Assembly (NCBI RefSeq): GCF_037646345.1
Contig: NZ_JBBEWR010000011.1
Span: 62,001-126,000, forward strand
Reading direction: 5' to 3'
Length of the DNA: 64,000 nt
From: Ascidiimonas aurantiaca
Lineage (GTDB): Bacteria; Bacteroidota; Bacteroidia; Flavobacteriales; Flavobacteriaceae
Below the pieces are notes generated by a model that saw only the letters and a list, made by a program, of their open reading frames with translations, did not search any database and was not told where the DNA came from. Made by a program: the position numbers and the translations under genes. Positions 51,419 to 60,172 of the stretch are shown in pieces (position 1 is the first letter of the stretch; every line of letters starts with the position of its first letter).

Positions 51419-52246
51419 ATGAAAAAAGAAATTGACAAAACCCTTGAAGTAAATAAAGAACAGGCTGCTTTTTACAACAACCCTTCACGAAAAAAAAATC
51501 TGGCTACCCGTATATGGTATTTGTTACGAAATAAAACCCTGGGAACCTACAGAAAGAAATTTAATATTTCTGAAAAAGTATATAAAACACATCTTGAGTG
51601 GATAGACCAAAAAAAACTTTCGGAAATGAAAGTGCTTGACCTGGGTTGTTATGAGGGTAACCATCTCTCTTTACATCTGGCAAGACATGCAAAAAGCTAT
51701 CTGGGTATTGACCTTAGTGAAAAAGGTATTTCCAAACTATTAAACAAAATTGAGGAAGAACAACTGCCTCACGCTTCCGTTCAGGTAGTTGATTTTCTTT
51801 CCGATGATTTTAAAGAATCCGAGTTTGATCTTATTTATGCATACGGGGTTCTCCATCATTTTCCCGATGTAAATATCCTGATAAAACGTCTTAATCAAAA
51901 ATTAGCCCCTAAAGGAAGAATTATTGCTTATGACCCACTGGAAACGTACTGGCTTCTTAAACTGGTAAGAAGTGCCTACCGCCCCTTCCAAAATGATAAA
52001 AAATGGGAATGGCCGTTTAACCGGAAAACCATATATATATTTGAAAATAATTTTCAGATACTGGATTTTCATGGGGTTTTGGGTGCCTCCAAATGGGGAA
52101 TCCTCATTAATTTGCTTCCGCTGTCGCAACCATATAAAGAAAAATGGATTCGCTCTTTAATTGAGAAAGACTGGAGTACCAAGAAGCATATTTCTAAAGT
52201 GTTTAATTGCATGCACCTTACCATGTATCTTGAAAAAAACAGTTAG
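51419..52246 (+). CDS. SAM-dependent methyltransferase
   Basis: A 275-residue class I methyltransferase. Motif I VLDLGCYEGNH at 72-82, post-I acidic residue in YLGIDLSEKGI (D98), motif II-like FDLIYAYGVLHHFPDV and motif III-like LAPKGRIIAYDPLE. The start is five bases after the GT4 stop and the end two bases before the next GT4 gene. As it lies among glycosyltransferases, it probably methylates a sugar. It is the second methyltransferase of the locus. Confidence 0.88.
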   Translation: MKKEIDKTLEVNKEQAAFYNNPSRKKNLATRIWYLLRNKTLGTYRKKFNISEKVYKTHLEWIDQKKLSEMKVLDLGCYEGNHLSLHLARHAKSYLGIDLSEKGISKLLNKIEEEQLPHASVQVVDFLSDDFKESEFDLIYAYGVLHHFPDVNILIKRLNQKLAPKGRIIAYDPLETYWLLKLVRSAYRPFQNDKKWEWPFNRKTIYIFENNFQILDFHGVLGASKWGILINLLPLSQPYKEKWIRSLIEKDWSTKKHISKVFNCMHLTMYLEKNS

Positions 52247-52248
52247 GG

Positions 52249-53331
52249 ATGAAAGTGCTACAGCTTATAGATTCCCTGCAAACCGGAGGTGCTGAGAAGG
52301 TAGCCGTATATTGTGCAAATGCCCTGCTTACGCAACCTGTTGTTCCATTTCTTTGCACCACCCGATCAGAGGGTCCCCTTAAAGCTGAGATAAATGCACA
52401 TGTAAACTATCTTTTCCTGAAACGCAGATTTGTTTTTGACCGCAGAGCCCTTATAGATCTAAGTGCATTTATAAAGCACCATAAAATAGATATCATTCAT
52501 GCTCACGGATCTTCTTTTTTTATCGCTTCCCTTATAAAAATAAGGTATCCCAAAATTAAGATCGTATGGCACAATCATCTTGGGAATAGTAAAAACCTTC
52601 CTCTTAAAAACCGCTTTCTATTAAAACTGGCTTCACTTGGGTTTAGTGCAGTCATAACCGTTAATAAAGACATCACTGCCTGGGTTAAAAAATCGTTATA
52701 CTGCAAAAAAGTATATTACATACCCAATTTTGTTATACTAAAAAACAATGCCTCTAAAAACAGCACCGTTTTAAAAGGAGAAGAAGGAAAACGCATGGTT
52801 TGTTTGAGCAATCTAAGAGATCCCAAAGGCCATGAAACACTTTTAAAGGCCTTTTTAGAGGTAAGCCGGTCACACCCGTTGTGGTCATTACACCTTGTAG
52901 GCAGAGATCAGCAGGATCTGTATTCAGAAACATTGAAAAGCTTTATAACCCGAAACAAACTGGAAAAAAGAGTATTTTTATACGGAGAAAGGGCAGATGT
53001 ATCTCATATCCTGAAACAAAGTACTATTGGCATTATCAGCTCTCTTTCCGAAGGGCTTCCGCTGGCCTTATTAGAATATGGTATTTCTAAACTACCCGTA
53101 ATAAGTACAAATGTAGGCGATTGTGACCAGGTAATTATTGAAGAGAAAACCGGTTTGCTGGTACCTCCCGGAGAACCTGCACAACTTGCGGCAGCAATAG
53201 AAAAACTAATTAAAAATGTTCATTACAGAAATCAACTGGCTATAAATCTCGAAAAACACGTAAATGAGAATTTCAATATAAAAACCTATATGACAAGACT
53301 ATACAGTATGTATGCAGCGATCACAAATTAA
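52249..53331 (+). CDS. Glycosyltransferase family 4
   Basis: A 360-residue GT-B enzyme. The N-terminus VLQLIDSLQTGGAEKVAVYCANAL holds the GGAE motif common in this group; DIIHAHGSSFFIASL and VWHNHLG follow. The donor half has VCLSNLRDPKGHETLLKAF, LHLVGRDQQDL and IISSLSEGLPLALLEYGISKLPVIST, with E-x7-E. The final 20 bases overlap the next gene, a membrane ligase/polymerase. Confidence 0.92.
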   Translation: MKVLQLIDSLQTGGAEKVAVYCANALLTQPVVPFLCTTRSEGPLKAEINAHVNYLFLKRRFVFDRRALIDLSAFIKHHKIDIIHAHGSSFFIASLIKIRYPKIKIVWHNHLGNSKNLPLKNRFLLKLASLGFSAVITVNKDITAWVKKSLYCKKVYYIPNFVILKNNASKNSTVLKGEEGKRMVCLSNLRDPKGHETLLKAFLEVSRSHPLWSLHLVGRDQQDLYSETLKSFITRNKLEKRVFLYGERADVSHILKQSTIGIISSLSEGLPLALLEYGISKLPVISTNVGDCDQVIIEEKTGLLVPPGEPAQLAAAIEKLIKNVHYRNQLAINLEKHVNENFNIKTYMTRLYSMYAAITN

Positions 53332-54685
53332 AAACATACAAAATACAAAAGAGCTTAGGTGGCTACTACTTCATGTGGTCCTGGGTGTTGCCATATATCT
53401 AGTTCCGGCCCTGGCAAAAGCATGGGGGCTCCTGGTCTTAAGTCTGGGTGTCTTAATTATTTTTAACACCAAAAACCGCAATCACGAAGTATTACTTTTT
53501 TGCGGATATATGGTGGGTAGTGATGTTTTTCTACGAATGACCGGCGGAGATTTCTTTTATGAGCAAATAAAATATTCAATAATTGTGCTTCTGGTACTTA
53601 GCATGTTTGTAAACAGAATTTCCTCAAAAAGCATCTGGTACCTTCTCTATGCTGTACTTTTGATACCCGGAATATTTGTGGCTGCATACGATTTTTCATA
53701 TGAATCTGATCTCAGAAAATCCTTATCTTTTAATTTAAGCGGCCCTATATGCCTGGCCGTTTGTGCAATTTACTGCTATGAAAGAAATGTTTCGTTTCGA
53801 ACCTTACAAAACATTCTCTTTTTTACACTACTTCCTATAATCACCATGACCATTTATCTGTTTATATTTACGCCAAATCTACAAGACGTGATTACAGGTA
53901 CACAGTCTAACTTTGAGGCCTCCGGAGGGTTTGGGCCCAATCAGGTAAGTACCATTTTGGGGTTAGGCATGTTTATACTATTTATTCGGTTTTTCTTTTT
54001 TTCCAATACACTCCTCTGGAAATTGATAAACCTGGGGTTACTGGCAGCAGTAGCCTATCGCGGACTTCTCACCTTCTCCCGCGGTGGTATCATTACTGCT
54101 ACAGTTATTAGTATAGCTGCTATTTTAAGCATTATGTATTTTACCAATAAGACCCGGGTAAAACGTAAAGTATTGACAGGGTTATCGCTTTTATCCTTAG
54201 TTTTTTTAGTAGTTTGGATGTATTCAAATGTCATTTCCAAAGGACTACTCGAAAAACGCTATAATAACCAGAATGCAGCAGGAATAGAAAAAGAAGATGT
54301 AAGTACCGGAAGGTTAGACCTTATAGAAACCGAGCTTATTGCATTTTTCGAAAATCCCATTTTCGGAATAGGTGTTGGAAACAACAAATTTCACCGTAAA
54401 CAAATTACAGGAATCGACTCTGCAGCACATAATGAAGTAAGTAGAACCATTGCAGAACATGGCTCCCTGGGCATATTGGCATTTATGATTGTTTTTCTAA
54501 CACCGGTAACGCGATTCCTTACCACACACAGAAATGTCTTTTTCTTTTCCTTTTTCCTATTTTGGTTCTTAACTATTAATCACAGTGCCATGCGAATAGC
54601 TGCGCCTGCTTTTATCTATGCATTGTCACTACTAACCATCACCTCTGAAAACAATACTCTACATAGGGAACAAACTACAGCCTAA
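53312..54685 (+). CDS. O-antigen ligase/polymerase-like membrane protein
   Basis: A 457-residue protein with about ten membrane segments. The large periplasmic loop and the block ENPIFGIGVGNNKFH...AHNEVSRTIAEHGSLGILAF are typical of the Wzy_C/WaaL family, as is the earlier AYRGLLTFSRGGIITA. The conserved His in the H-N-x3 motif (AHNEVSR) is present. As export here is of the ABC type, a ligase (glycan to lipid A core) role is more likely than a Wzy polymerase; the sequence cannot decide. It overlaps neighbours on both sides. Confidence 0.85.
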   Translation: MQRSQIKNIQNTKELRWLLLHVVLGVAIYLVPALAKAWGLLVLSLGVLIIFNTKNRNHEVLLFCGYMVGSDVFLRMTGGDFFYEQIKYSIIVLLVLSMFVNRISSKSIWYLLYAVLLIPGIFVAAYDFSYESDLRKSLSFNLSGPICLAVCAIYCYERNVSFRTLQNILFFTLLPIITMTIYLFIFTPNLQDVITGTQSNFEASGGFGPNQVSTILGLGMFILFIRFFFFSNTLLWKLINLGLLAAVAYRGLLTFSRGGIITATVISIAAILSIMYFTNKTRVKRKVLTGLSLLSLVFLVVWMYSNVISKGLLEKRYNNQNAAGIEKEDVSTGRLDLIETELIAFFENPIFGIGVGNNKFHRKQITGIDSAAHNEVSRTIAEHGSLGILAFMIVFLTPVTRFLTTHRNVFFFSFFLFWFLTINHSAMRIAAPAFIYALSLLTITSENNTLHREQTTA

Positions 54686-55658
54686 AGGCCGTACGCCTAC
54701 GACCATAGATATCCTTGGCCCGCTTCTCGAAAAAGAAGGGTACACCCTTTTTTACGCTTCCTCCAAAAAAAACAAAGTTCTAAGACTTATTCATATGGCA
54801 TTTGCCTGTTTACAATATCGAAATCGGGTAGATCTGGTCCTCATTGACACCTACAGTACGCTCAACTTTTTTTATGCGGTCGTAACTGCATCGATATGCA
54901 ACCATTTAAAGCTACCTTACATACCCATTCTTCACGGAGGCAATCTTGAAAAAAGGCTTAAAAAACAACCGGGACTTTCAAAACTTCTGTTTACCAAAGC
55001 AAAATGCTTAATAGCTCCTTCGCTATTTTTGAAAAATATCTTTAATACCTATGGTTATACCAACATTCACTACATTCCCAATTCAATTTCTCTTGAAAAG
55101 TATCCTTTTAAGCTTAGAGAAAAAACCCTTCCCCGGTTGTTTTGGCTACGGGCTTTTGCAAACATCTATCATCCCGAAATGGCCATTTCTGTTTTTAAGA
55201 AATTAAAACTATCCCACGCTAACACTGCGTTGTGTATGGTAGGCCCTGAAAAAGACGGGAGTTTGAAAAGGTGCAGGGAATACAGCAAGACAAACAAACT
55301 GGATGTACAGTTTACAGGAAGACTTACAAAAGATGAATGGATATCATTGTCTAATGACTATTCTATTTTTATTAATACTTCCCGGTTTGACAATGCCCCT
55401 GTTAGTATTATAGAGGCTATGGCTCTGGGTATTCCTGTAGTTTCTACCAATGCTGGCGGAATTCCCTTTCTAATTAAACACGAAAAAAATGGTTTACTCG
55501 TTAATTGTGAAGATACCCATGCAATGATAAATGAGGTTATCAAGCTTATTAATGATCCCGAACTCGCAAAAAACCTGGCTTTAGAAGCCCGAAAAACAGC
55601 AGAGCAATTTAACTGGGAGATCATAAAAGAAAAGTGGTTTGAAATATTGAATACATGA
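54645..55658 (+). CDS. Glycosyltransferase family 4, apparently starting at CTG
   Basis: The first ATG in frame (54795) lies inside the N-terminal domain. Upstream the frame stays open and encodes KTILYIGNKLQPKGRTPTT and further GT4-like sequence after a CTG at 54645; the in-frame stop is at 54633. KxILYIGN is the usual first strand in this group, so CTG 54645 is the likely start, giving 337 residues and a 41-base overlap with the previous gene. Later motifs: LPYIPILHGGNLEKRLKK, IAPSLFLKN, YIPNSISLEKY and FDNAPVSIIEAMALGIPVVSTNAGG, with E-x7 spacing altered (D-N-A-P...E). Confidence 0.85.
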   Translation: MKTILYIGNKLQPKGRTPTTIDILGPLLEKEGYTLFYASSKKNKVLRLIHMAFACLQYRNRVDLVLIDTYSTLNFFYAVVTASICNHLKLPYIPILHGGNLEKRLKKQPGLSKLLFTKAKCLIAPSLFLKNIFNTYGYTNIHYIPNSISLEKYPFKLREKTLPRLFWLRAFANIYHPEMAISVFKKLKLSHANTALCMVGPEKDGSLKRCREYSKTNKLDVQFTGRLTKDEWISLSNDYSIFINTSRFDNAPVSIIEAMALGIPVVSTNAGGIPFLIKHEKNGLLVNCEDTHAMINEVIKLINDPELAKNLALEARKTAEQFNWEIIKEKWFEILNT

Positions 55659-56938
55659 TTCACAAACTAATATATAGAGTCGGGCAAAAAATACGAAACC
55701 CTTCTATCAGGAAGTGGTATCACTTTCTAAAGGAATCGGAGAAGTGGCCCCGGGAAAAACTGGAAACCTACCAACTTCAAAAACTAAGATATCTAATTGA
55801 TTTTGCAGATACACATTCTCCTTATTACCAGAATTTATTTAAGGAAAAAGGATTGTCTTCAGCTGATATTAAATCCCTGAAGGATATTAAAAAATTCCCC
55901 ACTATCTCTAAAGAAGAACTTATTAAATACAATCGTGATATACATACCAACTATCCCTTCAAAAAAAAGTTTGTTGCAACCACTTCAGGGTCCTCTGGTA
56001 ACACTCTCTCTTTTAACAGGGACGAATCTGCCGATTCTTTTAACAGGGCTTCCATATTCAGAGGGTATAGTTGGCACCTGGTACATCCCTGGGAGCGAAA
56101 CGGCTATTTTTGGGGATATAACTTTTCCTTTACAGAGCGTTTAAAAGTGAAGTTATTAGATACATTGCAAAACCGCTTTCGCATTTTTACATACAAAGAG
56201 CAGGAACTTGTGAAATTTGCCCGAAAGCTTCAATATGCTTCTTATCTTCACGGTTATTCATCCATGATCTATGAAACTGCAAAATGTATTAATGTTATGG
56301 ATCTGCCAAAACCAAAAAAATTAAAAATGGTAAAGGGTACTTCAGAAAAAATATTTCCATATTACCAGCAAGAGATACAAAAAGCATTTGGACAGAGAAT
56401 AATTAGCGAATATGGAGCTACCGAATCAGGGATCATTGCTTTTGAATGCCCTTCCGGAAATATGCACATTAATATGGAAGGTGTATTGGTTGAAGAAGTT
56501 GATAATGAAATACTGGTAACTAATCTGGAAATGCATTCCTTTCCCGTAATACGTTATAAATTGGGAGATTACATAAAACTGGGAACAGGTCTTAAAACAT
56601 GTGCATGCGGACGTGATCATACCATTCTTGAAGAGGTGACCGGAAGAGTGGGAAACAAAATAATAGGAAAAGACCAGGAATACCCAAGTCTTTATTTTTA
56701 TTACATTTTTAAAAACCTTTCACTTAACAAAAACCTTGAACTGTCTTATCAGGTAATTCAAAGAGAGAAAGGAAAACTGGAGTTTTATATTTTGGAAGAG
56801 ATGAATGCAAATGAAAAACAACTGTTAATAAGCGAAATAAGGCATCATTTTGGGAACGATATTCTATTTACAATTTACCAAGGGAAACCCAAAGAACAAT
56901 ATACAGGAAAAACCAAAAGTTTTATATCGTACCTTTAA
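55655..56938 (+). CDS. CapK/PaaK-like adenylate-forming protein
   Basis: A 427-residue cytoplasmic protein. ATTSGSSGNTLSFNRD is the phosphate-binding loop of adenylate-forming enzymes; EYGATESGIIAFEC matches the A5 motif and VIRYKLGDYI the A7 region. This is the phenylacetate-CoA ligase-like family that occurs in capsule loci (CapK). It may activate an acyl or amino-acid substituent of the glycan; this is inference. Overlaps the previous GT4 by four bases. Confidence 0.85.
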   Translation: MIHKLIYRVGQKIRNPSIRKWYHFLKESEKWPREKLETYQLQKLRYLIDFADTHSPYYQNLFKEKGLSSADIKSLKDIKKFPTISKEELIKYNRDIHTNYPFKKKFVATTSGSSGNTLSFNRDESADSFNRASIFRGYSWHLVHPWERNGYFWGYNFSFTERLKVKLLDTLQNRFRIFTYKEQELVKFARKLQYASYLHGYSSMIYETAKCINVMDLPKPKKLKMVKGTSEKIFPYYQQEIQKAFGQRIISEYGATESGIIAFECPSGNMHINMEGVLVEEVDNEILVTNLEMHSFPVIRYKLGDYIKLGTGLKTCACGRDHTILEEVTGRVGNKIIGKDQEYPSLYFYYIFKNLSLNKNLELSYQVIQREKGKLEFYILEEMNANEKQLLISEIRHHFGNDILFTIYQGKPKEQYTGKTKSFISYL

Positions 56939-56941
56939 AAT

Positions 56942-58336
56942 ATGTCGTCCACTTCTTACATACATTTTGAGATCTCAGAACGCAGAATACTTCTTAAAGC
57001 AGTAGATGTTTTAAGTATACTCCTGGGATTGTATGCAGTAAGTTCTATTTTTGATTTTGAATATTTTACGCTGGCTTCCAATAACTGGGAATGGATATTT
57101 GTATTGGTTGTGTATTTTATTTTTTTTGCACATGTCTTTGAACTCTACGACCTTCAAAAGTCCAGTAAATATGATATAATTTTCCCCAACATACTCATGG
57201 TATGTTTTTTTACCGTATTGTTATATCTTTTAACCCCTTTTCTTACTCCGGTACTTCCGGATAACCGCTTACAAATTGTTTATTTTTTCTTTGCTATCAC
57301 GTTTTCACTTTTATTTTGGAGATGGGCATATTCATTTTTTATCGCATCCCCGGTTTTTAATAAAAATTATCTTATTATAGGTAACTACGATGAGATTATG
57401 ATAACTCATAATGCCATTATAGAAAGTACAGGTAACGCCAATATTGTGGGCTATTATCTTTTAGATCATTCTGCACGGATGCCCAAAGGTTTTCCCGGCA
57501 TAAAAGAGATCAAAGATACTTCTCTATTGGAAGAGGTGAGAAAGAACCGGGTTTCAGAGATCATTATTGCCAATAATTTGCAAAGTGCTTTTTCACAAAA
57601 CATGTTTCAGGAACTTATTCTGTTACTCGAAAGCGGTGTTCCTATAAGAGAGTATGCACAGGTATATGAAGAACTTACCAGCAGAGTACCGGTTCAATAC
57701 ATAGGGACTGAATTTTATCGGTATTTCCCTTTTAGCAGAAGTAACCAGAACCGACTGTATCTCTTTGTAAACAGGTTGATTGATATTTTTTTCGGGGTTT
57801 TAGGCCTGTTATTTATGATAGTGATCCTGCCTCTTATATGTACAGGGAACCTTATAGCAAACAGAGGGCCGGTTTTTTATTCACAACAGAGAATCGGGAG
57901 AAACGGGATCCCTTTTTATATATACAAGTTTCGCACCATGATACCAGACGCCGAAACACAAGGTGCCCGATGGGCAGTTAAAAACGATTATCGGGTTACA
58001 CGTTTTGGACGTTTATTACGAAATTCAAGACTTGATGAGGTTCCCCAGTTCTACAATGTGCTAAGAGGACACATGAGCCTTATAGGGCCTCGCCCGGAAC
58101 GCCCCGAATTTATTATGCAACTTTCACAAAAGCTTCCTTTTTATGAAACAAGGCATATTGTAAAACCCGGCATTACCGGGTGGGCCCAGGTACATTTTAA
58201 GTATGGGGCTTCCCATGAAGATAGTCTTACCAAACTACAATATGACCTTTACTACATTAAGCATCGAAGTTTTTTTCTAGATATGCGTATCGTTATCAAA
58301 ACACTAAGTACCATCATGTTTTACAGAGGGCACTAA
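56942..58336 (+). CDS. Polyprenyl glycosylphosphotransferase (WcaJ-like initiating enzyme)
   Basis: A 464-residue membrane protein. The N-terminal part has four membrane segments (about residues 20-135), then a CoA-binding-like cytosolic domain (about 140-260). The catalytic sugar-transferase domain at about 275-464 has RGPVFYSQQRIGRNGIPFYIYKFRTMIPDAE, SRLDEVPQFYNVLRGHMSLIGPRPERPEF and KPGITGWAQVHF. It moves a sugar-1-phosphate to undecaprenyl phosphate and so starts the glycan. It is the last gene of the locus and its stop overlaps the convergent lnt by four bases. Confidence 0.94.
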   Translation: MSSTSYIHFEISERRILLKAVDVLSILLGLYAVSSIFDFEYFTLASNNWEWIFVLVVYFIFFAHVFELYDLQKSSKYDIIFPNILMVCFFTVLLYLLTPFLTPVLPDNRLQIVYFFFAITFSLLFWRWAYSFFIASPVFNKNYLIIGNYDEIMITHNAIIESTGNANIVGYYLLDHSARMPKGFPGIKEIKDTSLLEEVRKNRVSEIIIANNLQSAFSQNMFQELILLLESGVPIREYAQVYEELTSRVPVQYIGTEFYRYFPFSRSNQNRLYLFVNRLIDIFFGVLGLLFMIVILPLICTGNLIANRGPVFYSQQRIGRNGIPFYIYKFRTMIPDAETQGARWAVKNDYRVTRFGRLLRNSRLDEVPQFYNVLRGHMSLIGPRPERPEFIMQLSQKLPFYETRHIVKPGITGWAQVHFKYGASHEDSLTKLQYDLYYIKHRSFFLDMRIVIKTLSTIMFYRGH

Positions 58337-59922
58337 ACCTGTTTTTTTCGGGCTATGGCAAACAGCAGCAGTAATACACTTAACAGCACCGCAATACGGG
58401 CTATATAATCACCGTATTTCACATATACTGTATGCTTTTCATTGAGGGTAACCTCTCCCATAACACTGCCTTTTTGGTTATATCCTAATGACCGTACGAT
58501 CTCGCCTTTTGGGTTAATAATGGCCGAAATACCCGTATTGGCACTTCTGGCAATACTTCTTCGGGTTTCTATAGCCCTCAATCGGGAATAACTAAGGTGT
58601 TGTTTATGGCCCTGTGTAGTACCCCACCAACCATCATTTGTAATAATTGCCAGAAAATTGGCGCCCTCCTTAATATATTCAGTAACAAACTCGCCGTAAA
58701 CCGATTCATAACAAATAATAGGCCCGGCTTTGTAGTTACCGTCAGCCGATGTGAAAACGGTTCTGTTTTCCTGTATGGCACGGGTAGCAATGGTTCCTCC
58801 CAGGTCCAGCATTATATTTCCTAAAACAGGTTCCAAAAAGTTTTTAAAGGGCAAGGTCTCTACACCCACCACCAATTTCGATTTAATATAAAACTCAGGC
58901 GGAGCGTTCTTTTTAATAAAAACAGCAGTGTTAAAATAATCGGCCCAGTCTCCTCTGGAAGTACGATTCGCAAAAGGAGTAGGTCTCTCACTTTGCAGGT
59001 ACAGACGAAACATATCTGCACCGGTGAGAAAGTTTACTTTAGGATGTGTATCAATAAGACTCCTTATCAATGCATATTCCCGGGTAAATACAAATTGGTC
59101 CATAGGGGTCATTCTGGACAATGTAGTTTCCGGAGCAATTACAAAATCTATCTCTGTTACATCATGCACTTGGGTCAATGAAAGTAACTCACTTACAGTT
59201 TCAATATTATCACGCTCGTATTTTTCAGTATAGGGATCTACATTGGGCTGTAGTACAATTACGGTAGCTGTATTGCCTGTGTTTTGGTAAGTAGCAAACA
59301 TCCATAAGGAGATGATCACAGGGAGAATTACCCATGCTAACTGAATGCCTGCCGCTTTCATGACCTTTTTAATATTTTTGGTATGCAGATATTTTTCCCA
59401 TATTCTGAATACACCAATATTCACTATCCATATCCATAAGCTTCCGCCAAAAACACCGGTATATTCATACCACTGTATCCACTGGTAATATTCAGAAAAA
59501 ACATTACCCAGGTTTAACCAGGGCCAGGAAAAGGGCCAGTTAAGATGAAATTTCTCAAAAGCGATCCATATGGCCGGCAAAAACACTAAATGGATCTTGG
59601 CAGGTAATTTTCTTGCTACAAAATGAAAAATACTAAAAACAAAAGCCATTAAAAAGGCATTAACCAATATGGCAAAGAACATCCCAAATACAGAAGAGTT
59701 CCATAACCACCAGGTTGTGATCGTATTCCACACTACAAAAGATATATAAGAATACAGCAAAACACGTATCCATTTTCTAGGTTCTGTAGAAGTACGTATT
59801 TTCTTTTCTACAATAAGCAATGGTAAAAAACCAAAAAAAATGAGAAAAGGAAGTCCGTAAGTGGGCCAGGCAGCAGCTAAAAGCAGACCTGAAAGCAACG
59901 ATAGTATAAATAGCTTTTTCAT
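58333..59922 (-). CDS. lnt: Apolipoprotein N-acyltransferase
   Basis: A 529-residue inner-membrane enzyme that adds the third acyl chain to lipoproteins. The ATG at 59922 begins with the first membrane segment MKKLFILSLLSGLLLAAAWP; an ATG 14 codons upstream is less fitting. Several membrane segments at about 1-215, then the nitrilase-like domain: E in VIAPETTLSRM, K in IKSKLVVGVETLPF and C in IICYESVYGEF form the catalytic triad. Many lipoproteins in the window would be its substrates. Convergent with the polysaccharide locus. Confidence 0.94.
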   Translation of the reverse strand: MKKLFILSLLSGLLLAAAWPTYGLPFLIFFGFLPLLIVEKKIRTSTEPRKWIRVLLYSYISFVVWNTITTWWLWNSSVFGMFFAILVNAFLMAFVFSIFHFVARKLPAKIHLVFLPAIWIAFEKFHLNWPFSWPWLNLGNVFSEYYQWIQWYEYTGVFGGSLWIWIVNIGVFRIWEKYLHTKNIKKVMKAAGIQLAWVILPVIISLWMFATYQNTGNTATVIVLQPNVDPYTEKYERDNIETVSELLSLTQVHDVTEIDFVIAPETTLSRMTPMDQFVFTREYALIRSLIDTHPKVNFLTGADMFRLYLQSERPTPFANRTSRGDWADYFNTAVFIKKNAPPEFYIKSKLVVGVETLPFKNFLEPVLGNIMLDLGGTIATRAIQENRTVFTSADGNYKAGPIICYESVYGEFVTEYIKEGANFLAIITNDGWWGTTQGHKQHLSYSRLRAIETRRSIARSANTGISAIINPKGEIVRSLGYNQKGSVMGEVTLNEKHTVYVKYGDYIARIAVLLSVLLLLFAIARKKQV

Positions 59923-60172
59923 ATTAGAAAGCACTAAAGAGTTTGAGAGAATGCGTGGCTCCATATGTTAAGGAGATACCAATTGAAGATGTAAAGCAGA
60001 ATCTTGTAAGATGATCCATAAAACACAAAAAAGTGATGTTTTTACTATACGAAGAAGTACACAATTGTGGTGTTTGTTTGTTACTGTTGTGCATAGTACA
60101 ATAATACAAACAAATACCGAAAAGGAAAGTTTATTCCTATTTTGATTTTTGAGAAAAACGCTTTCCGGGAGT

